From a virus, in the IMG/VR virus record IMGVR_UViG_3300043409_000700, positions 1 through 46,603 of that record: a stretch of DNA of 46,603 bases. One strand, given 5' to 3'. The position numbers were made by a program, and so were the translations under genes. The notes below the pieces were generated by a model. It had not been told where the DNA came from. It was given only the letters and a program-made list of their open reading frames with translations, and did no database searches. Positions 1 through 8,829 of this stretch are shown here, one piece after another (the first letter of the stretch is position 1; each line of letters begins with the position of its first letter).

Positions 1-343
1 AACGTTCTTGGCACGCCTCACATTCCCAGGTGCCACCAAGAATGCCAGCTTGTTGAATCCATTTTTGCCATTTTGCGTGAATTGCATGGCCCTCCTCAAA
101 TATGTTAAGGCGGCTAAATGCTAATGATTCATCTGCCGCAGGGTACTGTTTAATTTTATACCATGCGGCTCTGGCACACCAGTCTTTTTTGGAAAGTTCT
201 GATGGGTGTAAATGCTCTGTGTCTCTAGTGCTATTACGCTCTTTGCTATTAATAGCAACTTGAGTTTGAATTGCTGGAAGGATTCTTCCCTTAACTTTGG
301 CTAAGTCTTTGTAGTTCTTTGTGTACCATGGGGTATCAGTCAT
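1..343 (-). CDS. Cas4/RecB-like PD-(D/E)XK exonuclease, partial at left edge
   Basis: Open minus-strand frame that starts at ATG 343 and runs off the left edge (about 114 residues visible). The N-terminus reads MTDTPWYTKNYKDLAKVKGR and is followed by HLHPSELSKKDWCARAAWY, then FEEGHAIHAKWQKW and a CxxC pair (WECEACQER). The HPSEL...C..R..WY segment followed by G..IH..WQ and a cysteine pair is the N-terminal pattern of phage Cas4/RecB-type nucleases, in which cysteines bind an Fe-S or zinc centre. The catalytic D/ExK part lies outside the window. The ribosome site AAAGGAAA precedes the ATG. The start overlaps the stop of the 46-aa gene upstream, and the gene closes a recombination block with the resolvase and RecA genes. 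The family call is from pattern only. Confidence 0.6.
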   Translation of the reverse strand, partial: MTDTPWYTKNYKDLAKVKGRILPAIQTQVAINSKERNSTRDTEHLHPSELSKKDWCARAAWYKIKQYPAADESLAFSRLNIFEEGHAIHAKWQKWIQQAGILGGTWECEACQER

Positions 344-476
344 TAGTTTCCTTTGGAAAAGCAGCAATGATTTCTTCAACACTCTTATTTTTCCAGTTGT
401 ACATTGATGCAATAATTCTTGCTAAGTGTGCGCAATCACTACGTAGCTTTTCAATTTCGATGTTTATGTCAGTCAT
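336..476 (-). CDS. Small hypothetical protein, 46 aa
   Basis: A short complete frame, MTDINIEIEKLRSDCAHLAR... to ...AAFPKETND. The ATG at 476 overlaps the TGA of the resolvase gene by four bases and is preceded by GGAGAACA. Its TGA overlaps the start of the Cas4-like gene. Both junctions and the ribosome site argue that this is a real coupled gene. It looks helical and acidic, with no known motif. The function is unknown. Position suggests a small partner or regulator of the nuclease genes on either side. Confidence 0.7.
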   Translation of the reverse strand: MTDINIEIEKLRSDCAHLARIIASMYNWKNKSVEEIIAAFPKETND

Positions 477-802
477 TGTTCTCCAAGTAGCATTTGAAAG
501 TCTGCTTCGTTTAGTACCACATAATGTCGGCCACCTAAGTCAAACTGCAAAACAGGTAACCTATCTTCTAGTACTGCGCGCTGTGTTAACTCTACCAGTT
601 CTTTTGCTTTTACTGAGTACGATTTAACATTATTTGTTAGTTTATTTTCAATAAGAAGTTCATGAGTACGAACATCGTTCTTACGCATCCACCCTGAACC
701 TGATCCTGCATTGCGGCTTCCCTTGTATATCTTTGCAGAACGATTCTCTTGTTTCTTGGAAGCTTTCATTATTGAACGTTTTTCCTCTTTACCAAACATC
801 AT
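473..802 (-). CDS. Holliday-junction-resolvase-like PD-(D/E)XK nuclease
   Basis: 109 residues with a basic N-terminus. The core GSGSGWMRKNDVRTHELLIE leads into ENK, followed by SYSVKAKELVEL and PVLQFDLGGRHYVVL. The Gly-Ser stretch, then Asp (KND) and Glu-x-Lys (ENK), then an alternating hydrophobic strand, is the order seen in archaeal-type Hjc and phage resolvase folds, so it probably cuts branched recombination intermediates. The first ATG at 802 overlaps the recA-like stop by four bases. A second ATG follows at once (799) and another lies at codon 12, so the start could be slightly shorter. It lies downstream of the recombinase and upstream of the Cas4-like nuclease. The family is inferred from motif order. 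Confidence 0.6.
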   Translation of the reverse strand: MMFGKEEKRSIMKASKKQENRSAKIYKGSRNAGSGSGWMRKNDVRTHELLIENKLTNNVKSYSVKAKELVELTQRAVLEDRLPVLQFDLGGRHYVVLNEADFQMLLGEQ

Positions 803-1818
803 AGGAAGTACTCCGTAGCTTTCTGTCGTAGTTCTGCTTGCATATCTAGGTCTTCTCGAACAGCATTAAGTAATGCTTCTTTACCCTGCCATTTCTGGCC
901 ATTGTAGTTGTAGTAAGCCCCACCTCGGGTGATTATTTCCACTGAGATGCATATATTTACGATATCTTTTATGGTGTCAAATTGACCAAGTTTAAAACCA
1001 TTTGAATCTGAGAAGTAAAAGTCAACTACAGCAACTTGCTGTGGTCGGTATGTTTTATTCTTCATGGTGCGAGCACGAATAGTCTGACCTACTGGCTCAT
1101 CCTTTTCTTTGATCCACTCATCACGCTTGACTTCTACTCTAGCAAAATAGTGGAAGTTCTTGGCTTTACCACCTGGTGTAGTTCTTGGGTCACCATACAT
1201 GACACCAATCTTTTCACGCCATTGGTTGATGATCAACCCTGTACAACCACGATCTTCTACAACCATTGATCGTTTCTGTGCTTTGCTGCTCTTACGGAAG
1301 AACTTACCTGTAAGACGTGCACCTAAGCCCATTGTAAACTCATCCATCATCTTTTCTGCTTCATCACCTGGTACTAGCGCGGGGAGTGAGTCAAGAACTA
1401 TGCAGTCAACAGCACGGTTTTCCATAGCACGGATGATTAGGTCATAGACTTGTTCCATAATGTTGGTTTCAACTACCCAAAGACGGTCAAGATCTACACC
1501 AATTGATTTGGCGTAGTCTGGAACAAACTCTTCAGCAGCAATCCACATAGCTACCCACTCAGGATCTAACGCTTGATTGGCTGCAATGGTTTTATAAGCC
1601 AATGCAGTTTTACCTGAAGACTCATCACCAATAATCTCAGACCACTGGTTTGCTGGCCAACCTCCTCCAAGCATCAAGTCATATGCAAGAATACCTGTAG
1701 TAATACGAGGTACTTCTTCTTTAACTTGATTACCTTGGACAATTATATTTTCGCCGTACTTCTTGTTGATTGCGGAGATGATTGAATCAAGGCTCTCGCG
1801 TGTTGCATCAATGCGCAT
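799..1818 (-). CDS. RecA/UvsX-like recombinase
   Basis: 339 residues. Walker A GDESSGKT is at about residues 64-71 and Walker B VLDSLP at about 141-146. Both sit in the RecA ATPase layout, followed by a DNA-binding-loop-like stretch (KFFRKSSKAQKRSMVVEDRG) and INQWREKIGVMYGDPRTTPG, typical of phage RecA/UvsX proteins. It should coat single-stranded DNA and drive strand exchange during recombination-dependent replication and repair. The ribosome site AAAAGGAAAC precedes ATG 1818. It is shorter than bacterial RecA and lacks the usual long C-terminal tail. It is followed by the resolvase-like and Cas4-like nucleases, making a recombination block. Confidence 0.88.
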   Translation of the reverse strand: MRIDATRESLDSIISAINKKYGENIIVQGNQVKEEVPRITTGILAYDLMLGGGWPANQWSEIIGDESSGKTALAYKTIAANQALDPEWVAMWIAAEEFVPDYAKSIGVDLDRLWVVETNIMEQVYDLIIRAMENRAVDCIVLDSLPALVPGDEAEKMMDEFTMGLGARLTGKFFRKSSKAQKRSMVVEDRGCTGLIINQWREKIGVMYGDPRTTPGGKAKNFHYFARVEVKRDEWIKEKDEPVGQTIRARTMKNKTYRPQQVAVVDFYFSDSNGFKLGQFDTIKDIVNICISVEIITRGGAYYNYNGQKWQGKEALLNAVREDLDMQAELRQKATEYFL

Positions 1819-1832
1819 TTGTTTCCTTTTTG

Positions 1833-2237
1833 TTAGACGCCCCAGGATGTCTGGGAAGCTTGGTCATACATACCATTCCAACCACATTCAAAACAACGTG
1901 GTGCTGGTGAATTACCTTGAATATTTGTACTTGCTGCTCTAGAACTTCTTGTGAAGACATTACCACTACCACAGTCAGGACAGGTTACATTCCCTTGTTT
2001 TTTGGCAGCTTCTCCACCTTTCCATAATCTTAACGCTTCACCCATAGTAATTTGTGCTTGTGAATCTAGATCTGGGCGTAAAACACGTTGTGGCTCGTCA
2101 GGTCCTTGTTGTGGAATTACTGGTTGTGGGAATCTTATAGTACCAGAGGTAGGGGGTATAACTGGGTTAAAACTACGGTTAGTTGATGTGGCTGGTTTAT
2201 CTCCACTTAGTTTTTTTGACCACCAGTCGCTACTCAT
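1833..2237 (-). CDS. Zinc-ribbon hypothetical protein
   Basis: 134 residues from the preferred start MSSDWWSKKLSGDK. The middle is Pro/Gln-rich and probably disordered. The C-terminus has a CPDCGSGNVF pair and a second pair, CFECGWNG, about 25 residues later, forming a likely four-cysteine zinc ribbon. ATG 2237 overlaps the stop of the upstream gene and has GAGGAC upstream. A longer reading from 2267 is possible but would overlap the acidic-tail gene by 38 bases. It lies between polymerase and recombinase genes, so a DNA-transaction accessory role is likely but unproven. Confidence 0.72.
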   Translation of the reverse strand: MSSDWWSKKLSGDKPATSTNRSFNPVIPPTSGTIRFPQPVIPQQGPDEPQRVLRPDLDSQAQITMGEALRLWKGGEAAKKQGNVTCPDCGSGNVFTRSSRAASTNIQGNSPAPRCFECGWNGMYDQASQTSWGV

Positions 2238-2682
2238 CTTCTTCGTCCTCCTCGTCGTATTCTTCATAGTCTATCTCGTTTAAAGCTGCTGCCAACATAA
2301 AACCAACTAATGATCCCATACTTTTTTCAATAGATGGTCCATGTCTAACTGTCTCATCCAGCGTAATAGTATCTTGATCTATCAGGTGTGCAATGGTGGC
2401 TACACCAAATGATGTAATAATGTTTTCAATTGCTTTTAAGGTTGCTTCATCAAAATCATTGTTTTCTTTAAGAACGGTTATCATCCATGATGCACATTCT
2501 TTTATATGATGAAGTACACCTGTATTAGATAATGAAAACCACTTTTGCATAGTATCTATAATTTCATGTTCTTGAACATCCGGAGATGGGACAGAAAAGC
2601 CAGCAGAGTGAGCTAATTTTTGACCTTCTAATATAGATAAAGTTAAATAGAAGTTACGTTCATCTATTGGGATTGAAGACAT
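2230..2682 (-). CDS. Hypothetical helical protein with acidic tail
   Basis: About 150 residues starting MSSIPIDERNFYLTLSILEG. It is mostly helical and ends in a run of Asp and Glu (DYEEYDEEDEEDE). Such acidic tails are common in phage DNA-binding or DNA-mimicking proteins, but no family is recognised. ATG 2682 is preferred because AAAGGG sits just upstream. A GTG at 2688 overlapping the polymerase stop is an alternative. It sits directly downstream of the DNA polymerase gene and is translationally coupled to the next gene. Confidence 0.7.
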   Translation of the reverse strand: MSSIPIDERNFYLTLSILEGQKLAHSAGFSVPSPDVQEHEIIDTMQKWFSLSNTGVLHHIKECASWMITVLKENNDFDEATLKAIENIITSFGVATIAHLIDQDTITLDETVRHGPSIEKSMGSLVGFMLAAALNEIDYEEYDEEDEEDE

Positions 2683-2684
2683 TT

Positions 2685-4772
2685 TCACCCTTTCGCCTCC
2701 GACCAGTTATAAGCTGAGTGGCAGGACACTCTTAATGGTATTCCACTAATAATGTTACCATCACCCATGGCCTTTATAAACAAGGGCTGTATTACATCCA
2801 CTGAGTCCTCTGGAACCATTGCTACTAATTCGTCGTGAACTTGAACAATTATTTTAGAGTCTGTGTTTTTGAGTACACCGTAAACATCAATCATAGCTTT
2901 TTTACATATGTCAGCTGCTGATCCTTGAACTACAGCGTTAACAGCTTGGCGTTCTGCTCTAGACCGCAACATATAGTCGTCTGACCGTAAGTCTGGAAGT
3001 CTGCGACGACGACCTGAGATAGTTTTAACATATCCCATTTTTATCCCCTCATCAATGATGGCTTTTTTCCACTTAGTAATTCCTGAAAATTGTTTGTAGT
3101 ACTGGTCAATAACATATCGAGCGTGTTCCTCATCAACACCAGTTGTTCTTGCCAGTTTTTGTGGGCCTCCACCGTAAGCAGTTAAGAAGTTGACCCCTTT
3201 TCCAAGTTGTCGTTCTTCTGAAGTAACTTCCTCTACGGATTTACCCAATATGAGAGCAGCTGCTCCAGCATGAATGTCCTCACCATTGAGAAATAACTCA
3301 CTCATCTTCTTGTCTCCTGAGAACATACACATTACACGGAGTTCAATCTGGTCGTAGTCAGCTACCAGCAGGACATTTCCAGGAGTGGCCACAAATAAAC
3401 TACGAACGCTACTGTCTCTTGGGATGTTCTGTAGATTGGGGTTGCTTGATGACAAACGCCCAGTGGCTGTTCTATGCAAGTGGAATGATGGGTGGAGTGA
3501 TCCTTTGTTTAGCTTAGTAAGCAAGCCATCAACATACGTTGATTTTACCTTCTTTGTTTCTGCCCAGTCAATCAACATGGGAACAATTGGGTGCTTAGCT
3601 TCCAAATTGTGGAGTGCTTCTTCGTCTACTGAAGCTGACCCCTTTTCTGTAAACTTGGTTGGCTTTAAACCTAAGCCACCCTCTCTCTTCTTAGTAAACA
3701 AGAGTTGCTGTTTATGCTTGGGGCTATCTGGATTAAATCCAGGGGGGGCGTAATCCATCATAGTTAGCAACAAGTTATTTAGGTGCTTGTCTAGCTCTAC
3801 GCCTAGCTTCTTCATAGATCTATGGTCAACTGGAATACCTGTGTCTTCCATTTCCATGAGAACACGGACAACTTCCATGTCTTGACGCAAGCATGAGAGT
3901 AACTCTTCTTTGTTTTGAATCTTTTGCCAAAGGATTTTGTATAGATGCCACGTCCACTTTGCATCTAAATGTACATACTTTGTTGCTTTTGAAAAAGGAA
4001 CTTGGGTGATTACTGCACCAAGTTTGCCGTCTTGATGGTAAGGGTTAAACCCTCCAAAGTTATGTGCTATGAGTTTATCAAGACTGTACTCAGAAAGGTT
4101 CTCATTCAAGATGTGCTGAGCAATCATTGTGTCAATAAAGGGACCTTCAGGTAGTTCCCCATCAAAGTACTTGCGAATAGATCTTGCATCAAATTTAACG
4201 TTATGTCCAATCTTTACAAGATCACCAAAGAATATAGGTTCAAGTTCCTTAAAAACTTCAGTTCGAGAGAGCTGTTCCGGAGCAGGAGAAAACACTGCTG
4301 GGATATAATACCTACCCTTAGCCATTGACTCCTTACCATTAGCCAGGAATTTGCGATATCCGCTTGGTGGAATAGTAGATCCGTCACCACGCTCTTCGGG
4401 AATAATAATCTCACCGTTAGGGTGTCCCATTGGGATTGCCCATGAGTGCCCCTCTGTAGCAAGTCCCAGCCAAAATACTTCATTACGCATGGGGTCTAAC
4501 GCAAGAGTGCTTGCCCATTTGTTTACAAGTATCTCTTTGGATCGGGCAATAACATCTTCAGAGGTTGTTTTAATGGTTGTAGCGTGTACTTCCCATTCTT
4601 TGTCAATCCATGCCATAACATCAGAATGACGTTCTACGGTACCTCGGGTTTCAACGTCAAATGCAAACGCCCCTACCTCGGTAATTGTAGCTACAATTTC
4701 CCTTAACTCTTCAATTGTAGATACAACATGGGGGGCCGTTAAGCCCCCCATGCAGTTACTTAACTGACTCAT
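2685..4772 (-). CDS. polA: Family A DNA polymerase with 3'-5' exonuclease domain
   Basis: 695 residues. The N-terminal DnaQ-like 3'-5' exonuclease begins FAFDVETRG (DxE at about 39-41), with IGHNVKFDARS further on. The polymerase domain shows RTATGRLSSSNPNLQNIP, motif A ADYDQIELRVM at about residue 471, an O-helix KGVNFLTAYGGG at about 525 and motif C QVHDELV at about 644. The O-helix position matching E. coli Phe762 is Phe. There is no 5'-3' exonuclease domain, as expected for phage replicative PolA enzymes. It is the likely replicative polymerase, working with the DnaB-like helicase, primase and SSB encoded upstream. Start ATG 4772 comes one base after the stop of the preceding gene. Confidence 0.95.
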   Translation of the reverse strand: MSQLSNCMGGLTAPHVVSTIEELREIVATITEVGAFAFDVETRGTVERHSDVMAWIDKEWEVHATTIKTTSEDVIARSKEILVNKWASTLALDPMRNEVFWLGLATEGHSWAIPMGHPNGEIIIPEERGDGSTIPPSGYRKFLANGKESMAKGRYYIPAVFSPAPEQLSRTEVFKELEPIFFGDLVKIGHNVKFDARSIRKYFDGELPEGPFIDTMIAQHILNENLSEYSLDKLIAHNFGGFNPYHQDGKLGAVITQVPFSKATKYVHLDAKWTWHLYKILWQKIQNKEELLSCLRQDMEVVRVLMEMEDTGIPVDHRSMKKLGVELDKHLNNLLLTMMDYAPPGFNPDSPKHKQQLLFTKKREGGLGLKPTKFTEKGSASVDEEALHNLEAKHPIVPMLIDWAETKKVKSTYVDGLLTKLNKGSLHPSFHLHRTATGRLSSSNPNLQNIPRDSSVRSLFVATPGNVLLVADYDQIELRVMCMFSGDKKMSELFLNGEDIHAGAAALILGKSVEEVTSEERQLGKGVNFLTAYGGGPQKLARTTGVDEEHARYVIDQYYKQFSGITKWKKAIIDEGIKMGYVKTISGRRRRLPDLRSDDYMLRSRAERQAVNAVVQGSAADICKKAMIDVYGVLKNTDSKIIVQVHDELVAMVPEDSVDVIQPLFIKAMGDGNIISGIPLRVSCHSAYNWSEAKG

Positions 4773-4773
4773 T

Positions 4774-5466
4774 TCAGTCCGCCAGATCTTCTAGCGCAAT
4801 CTGAGTGAGGTCTTTTCTGGTTGGAATTTGAATAATTTCAGGGGTGTAGGAATCCTTGCGGAAAACCTTAAAGTCATCTTCAGTAAGACTGTCGATATTC
4901 CACTCTTCAAGATCACGCTCTTTAACCAACTGATGATTGGTAGCCGAGGTTGCACCTTTACCTGAACGGCTAACCGCCCAGTAATGCTTTGAAAGTGGTC
5001 CCTGTCGTGGGTCAATGTGGAAGTTCTTCAGTTGGTCAATAACTCGTGGACCAACTTCATAGGACTTGTGCATTGGCTCAGCATCTGAAGACAACAACAC
5101 TACGTTAAACGCAAAACGTGTTGATGGTCGGCTACCTGCATCACAAAGCGGACAACCCTTAGGGTCAAGGTCAGCAATGCAAGTAAAGGACTTCTGACCA
5201 GTACGCTCTACCCAGTGTTGGCGGTAAGTAGCGTATGGCTCATCTTCAAGAAACTTGATGATTGTTGTATCTTCTGAAATACGCAATCTTTGTGCATATG
5301 GGGAATCTGCTGATTTAGCTTGCTCTACAGCACCCCAACCACTACGGATTGCTTTTGTAGCCACAATGGGCTTGTCTTCGTCATCATCGGTTTTGCGGCT
5401 AACACGTGTTGGCTTTACCGCTTCTTCCATGATTTCTGTTTCATCGTCGTCGTCATATCTGCTCAT
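4774..5466 (-). CDS. Putative single-stranded DNA-binding protein with zinc site
   Basis: 230 residues. The N-terminus is acidic and low in complexity (MSRYDDDDETEIMEEAV). The core reads IIKFLEDEPYATYRQHWVER, then FTCIADLDPKGCPLCDAGSR, giving three visible cysteines in C..C..C spacing that could bind zinc. The FL...P...Y..HW....C...CPLC arrangement is that of ssDNA-binding proteins in many phages, and the location immediately upstream of the polymerase agrees. Unlike bacterial SSB the acidic run is at the N-terminus. RBS AAGGAAAAAATC precedes ATG 5466. The role is inferred from pattern and context. Confidence 0.62.
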   Translation of the reverse strand: MSRYDDDDETEIMEEAVKPTRVSRKTDDDEDKPIVATKAIRSGWGAVEQAKSADSPYAQRLRISEDTTIIKFLEDEPYATYRQHWVERTGQKSFTCIADLDPKGCPLCDAGSRPSTRFAFNVVLLSSDAEPMHKSYEVGPRVIDQLKNFHIDPRQGPLSKHYWAVSRSGKGATSATNHQLVKERDLEEWNIDSLTEDDFKVFRKDSYTPEIIQIPTRKDLTQIALEDLAD

Positions 5467-5490
5467 GATTTTTTCCTTTGTTTGTTTTGG

Positions 5491-5931
5491 TTAGTTGGGC
5501 CATTTTTGTTTTATGTGTTTTCTAAATCCATCCCAGTTGGCCTTTGCTGGGTTGGAAATTTGAAACTGATCAACAGCGTCAATCAGAAATTCTACCTGTT
5601 CCAAACTGTAAAGTCTACGACCTTTCAAAGTTTTTCCAGGAATTTGTTGACCACGTGGTGTGGGAGTTCTAAAGGTGGCTCTAGGTATCCACCCTTGTTG
5701 CTCCCACATCCTAATGGTCACTGGTTTGCGATCCAACGCCTTGGCAAGTTCTCCAACTGAAAAGAATGTTCGTTCTTCCCCTGACATGTGGAAAACTTTG
5801 CCTCTTGCCCCGTTAAGTCTATCTTCTAGTCTTGAATCTTTTTTCTTAGCATTCTCCCTATTTTTGGGTGGAGTTTTACCAGGATAATCAGGTAAAGAAT
5901 TAAAGAAGTCTAATGGGTCTTTAGACATCAT
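5491..5931 (-). CDS. MerR-like helix-turn-helix DNA-binding protein
   Basis: 146 residues. After a basic N-terminus comes FFSVGELAKALDRKPVTIRM, then WEQQGWIP, a winged-helix element of the MerR type, and later GRRLYSLEQVEFLIDAV, the usual wing and second helix. It lacks the long coiled-coil and effector domain of classical MerR regulators, so it may be a small transcription regulator or a DNA-binding replication accessory. The start overlaps the preceding stop by four bases and two ATG codons are in tandem (5931 and 5928). It lies between the coiled-coil protein and the ssDNA-binding protein. Confidence 0.72.
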   Translation of the reverse strand: MMSKDPLDFFNSLPDYPGKTPPKNRENAKKKDSRLEDRLNGARGKVFHMSGEERTFFSVGELAKALDRKPVTIRMWEQQGWIPRATFRTPTPRGQQIPGKTLKGRRLYSLEQVEFLIDAVDQFQISNPAKANWDGFRKHIKQKWPN

Positions 5932-6356
5932 TCGTCTCCGTAGCTCTTGCCTTCTGTAACTTTAAATGCCCAGGATTCTTTTTTAACGTAGAGCTCATCA
6001 AGCTCAGTCTTTAGTTCCGGGTTAGACCATACCTTACCTAAAAGCTTATCTTCGCTAATAACTCTTATCTCTTCAGAAACTTCTTCCCACATGTTCTTAT
6101 CTCTGGCCCATTGTTCTGCAATGTTATTGTCCAGGTTGATAGACACACGTCGCTCTCTTTTGAGCTGATGGTTACCAACGGGGAGCCACTTGTGTCCCTT
6201 ATCATCAACATCTCCAAACCAATCAACTTGATTACTTAGTTCTTTTTTAATGTCGTCTAGACGGCTCTGGTATTGTTCAATAAGTTTTTTTAGGTTTACA
6301 TACTCAATAACAACACGTCTTAAGTCAACTTCTTGGATCTTTGGGGTAGTACTCAT
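5928..6356 (-). CDS. Hypothetical protein with N-terminal coiled coil
   Basis: 142 residues from MSTTPKIQEVDLRRVVIEYV. A helical and probably coiled-coil N-terminal third (YVNLKKLIEQYQSRLDDIKK) is followed by WFGDVDDKGHKWLPVG, KRERRVSINLD and a charged C-terminus. ATG 6356 is chosen because AGGAG lies at optimal distance, formed over the helicase stop. A GTG at 6380 would add eight residues. No family is recognised. It is coupled to the SNF2-type helicase upstream and the MerR-like gene downstream. Confidence 0.72.
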   Translation of the reverse strand: MSTTPKIQEVDLRRVVIEYVNLKKLIEQYQSRLDDIKKELSNQVDWFGDVDDKGHKWLPVGNHQLKRERRVSINLDNNIAEQWARDKNMWEEVSEEIRVISEDKLLGKVWSNPELKTELDELYVKKESWAFKVTEGKSYGDE

Positions 6357-6363
6357 AGTGCTC

Positions 6364-7911
6364 CTATACGTGTGAGTCACGCAGAAATTGCGTGAGGCTT
6401 CCTAGTGTAATATCAAAACCACCACGTATGTCGTGATGTTTACCATCAACAAATGCCTCATTGATTGAACGTTTTTGTTGAAGCATTTCATATTGGCGTT
6501 CTTCAATACTACCCTGCATCACAAAAGTTGCAATGGTAACATGAGGAAATTCTGAAGAAAGTCTAATAATTCTTGCTTCTCGTTGTTCTAGTTTTCCGCT
6601 ACTCCATGGTAAGTCGTAGGAAATTAAATAATTGGCCATAGGTAAGTCAACACCATAGCCACCAGCATCTGAGGATAAGAAAAGGCGTGTATCAGGGTCT
6701 GTACCAAACTGCTGCTTAGAGTTGTCGCGGTCTTGTGCTGACATGCCACCCATAAATAGCACGCTTTTTGTTACCTTGGAAGTAGCTTCTTTAATAAGCC
6801 TTAAATTTTCTTTAAAGAAAGAGAATAACACTACTTTGTTTTTTGGATCAGCAGTAAGCACCTCTTCAATGTACTCAACTACAGCATTAAGCTTAGGGGT
6901 GTCTATTGCTTTGGATAGATACCCTCTTGAATCAATATCATGTGCATAAGCACTTCCCTCATTAGGACGTTTGGGGTCTGCGTATATTGCGGCAGATCTG
7001 GAAACAAGATGTGGATTGTCACAAAGCATACGAAGTACTGTAAGCCTAGACATGATCTGCCCTTGAGCTTCATTTGAGGCAGGGTCGTTATAGTGTTTCC
7101 ATAGATTAAAAGAACCGCCATGTTTAGACATAGCTTGCTGCAGTTGGTGTAGTAGGTCTGTTGCAATAGTTCTGTAAAGAGTTGCACCATGTGTATCAAA
7201 TGGAACAGGGATTAACTGATGAATGATCTCGGGAAGTTGGTCTGCAATATCTTCTCTAGTTTTTCTAATCATGCAATCTTCCATAGAAGTGTGCAAGTTA
7301 TTTAGATTTCTGTAACGTACTGGTTTACCATAGTAATCACGGACAATAAAAGTCCTATCAAAAGCATCAAATGGGCCCAGTACTGTAGAGTCAACAAACT
7401 CCATGATAGAAAATAGTTCTTCTGGTCTATTCTCAATTGGTTGACCCGTTAGGGCATATCTATAAACCATGGGTTTAGATATTCTTTTTACCATTTTAGA
7501 ACGTTTACTTGATCGAGATTTAAGCATAGTAGCTTCATCAACAACTACTGCTTGACATGGAATACGTTTAAAAAACTCTAAATCTCTAATTAAGCATTCT
7601 GTATTAATAATAATATAGTGGGCCGAGATAGATTCTTTCCACAGTTTCTCTCTAGTTTTAGCAGGGCCGTCAATAACAGATACTCGAGAACTTGTGAACC
7701 TTTGAATTTCACGTTTCCATTGATACTTGAGAGATGCCGGAACAATGATTAAGCAACGATCAATATCTTTATTAGCTATTAATGTTTCAATGCAAGCAAT
7801 AGTTGTAACAGTTTTACCTGCTCCCATGACAAGTCCAAGGAGTACTTGACCACGGTCAAGCATCTTTTCAACTGATTCTTCTTGGTAAGGGTAAAGGGAA
7901 CCTGTAAACAT
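6364..7911 (-). CDS. SNF2-type DEAD/DEAH-box helicase
   Basis: 515 residues. Motif Q-like LYPYQEESVEKML, Walker A GAGKT (residues 30-34), motif Ia CLIIVPASLKYQWKREI, Walker B VVVDEATMLKS at about 120-130, motif III ALTGQPIENRPEELFSIMEF, and in the second RecA domain FLSSDAGGYGVDLPMANYLI followed by QREARIIR. This is the order of SNF2 superfamily 2 proteins as found in phages, where they act as DNA translocases or branch-migration helicases in replication and recombination. ATG 7911 directly abuts the stop of the primase gene (7912). Confidence 0.88.
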   Translation of the reverse strand: MFTGSLYPYQEESVEKMLDRGQVLLGLVMGAGKTVTTIACIETLIANKDIDRCLIIVPASLKYQWKREIQRFTSSRVSVIDGPAKTREKLWKESISAHYIIINTECLIRDLEFFKRIPCQAVVVDEATMLKSRSSKRSKMVKRISKPMVYRYALTGQPIENRPEELFSIMEFVDSTVLGPFDAFDRTFIVRDYYGKPVRYRNLNNLHTSMEDCMIRKTREDIADQLPEIIHQLIPVPFDTHGATLYRTIATDLLHQLQQAMSKHGGSFNLWKHYNDPASNEAQGQIMSRLTVLRMLCDNPHLVSRSAAIYADPKRPNEGSAYAHDIDSRGYLSKAIDTPKLNAVVEYIEEVLTADPKNKVVLFSFFKENLRLIKEATSKVTKSVLFMGGMSAQDRDNSKQQFGTDPDTRLFLSSDAGGYGVDLPMANYLISYDLPWSSGKLEQREARIIRLSSEFPHVTIATFVMQGSIEERQYEMLQQKRSINEAFVDGKHHDIRGGFDITLGSLTQFLRDSHV

Positions 7912-8829
7912 CTAAGCAATCCATGGGGGCATAATCTTGGCAGTTTCTAATCCTGCCTCAATTTCAGCGTCCGTCATATCTCCTATATCTTTAGCATCCG
8001 TATTTTTGTAGTTCCACCAGTACAACCCTTTTCTGGGTGTACCGAGTGCGTGATAAAGTTTCTTACTAGATTCTATACCAGCTTTGTCGTTATCCATTGC
8101 TACTATAACTTTATCAGCTAAATGTAGTATAAGGTCTATTTGTTCCTGTGACACGTATGCACCAAAAGTTCCTAATGCTTGAGCCTTGTCTGTTACTTGG
8201 GCAAACCTTATCACATCTAATGGTGATTCCACAATTACAGCTGTTGAGCTGCGGAACCGTTCAACTCCAAACAAAGTCTTAGACTTCTTTACCCCTGTTG
8301 GGAAATTTAATACACTACCTAATCTTTTTTCTTGCCAGCCATCAAGGCGGCCAGTGGCAGACATGATTGGTATTGCCCACGATTTGTGTTTAGGATTCCA
8401 ACGTACACCATGTCGATGTGTAACTTCCGGATCTAAATTACGGGAAAGACATAGACGTTCTGGAACTCTGTCAAACCCAAAGAAAGCATCCCTATCTACA
8501 AACACATCTTCTTGTGGGGCCTTACCTTCAATTAATGCTTTGTAGCTAGCATCAACGATCATCTTCTGTATTTCAATCCCAGAGTTTCCTCCTGAGAGTT
8601 CATAAAGTAATGATGAGAGTGAGCCACGTGCTCCACATGAAAAACAAATCCACAAGCCAGTTGTAGCGTTCATGCTCCATGATGGGGAATTGTCTTCTCT
8701 ACCAACTGTTCTGATATGCACTGGGCACTTCCCAGTTATTTCTTTGTCGCCAACTCGTTTAACCTCAACTCCCAGGGACTCTAGGACTTGGGCAAGATTA
8801 GTCGAATGAGGGGTTGATGTGGTCGTCAT
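7912..8829 (-). CDS. DNA primase, CHC2 zinc finger plus Toprim
   Basis: 305 residues from MTTTSTPHSTNLAQVLESLG. A zinc-binding site is formed by CPVH and CFSC at about residues 35-65, with the strand WSMNATTGLWICFSCGARG as in DnaG. Toprim motifs follow: IVESPLDVIRF with the catalytic Glu at about 198, and VIVAMDNDKAGIE with DxD at about 241. It should make RNA primers with the DnaB-like helicase encoded just upstream. ATG 8829 is supported by GAGGAGGT eight bases upstream, although it overlaps the helicase gene by 32 bases. A longer start at 8886 is unlikely. It is much shorter than bacterial DnaG and has no helicase-binding C-terminal domain. Confidence 0.88.
   Translation of the reverse strand: MTTTSTPHSTNLAQVLESLGVEVKRVGDKEITGKCPVHIRTVGREDNSPSWSMNATTGLWICFSCGARGSLSSLLYELSGGNSGIEIQKMIVDASYKALIEGKAPQEDVFVDRDAFFGFDRVPERLCLSRNLDPEVTHRHGVRWNPKHKSWAIPIMSATGRLDGWQEKRLGSVLNFPTGVKKSKTLFGVERFRSSTAVIVESPLDVIRFAQVTDKAQALGTFGAYVSQEQIDLILHLADKVIVAMDNDKAGIESSKKLYHALGTPRKGLYWWNYKNTDAKDIGDMTDAEIEAGLETAKIMPPWIA

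Noticed and set aside
319-627. 102-residue plus-strand open frame near the left edge
   Set aside because: It is antisense to three coupled minus-strand genes that have ribosome sites and overlaps typical of the rest of the genome.
5320-5760. 146-residue plus-strand open frame opposite the ssDNA-binding and MerR-like genes
   Set aside because: Hydrophobic and Phe/Cys-rich, as expected when reading the reverse of acidic coding DNA; no start signals.
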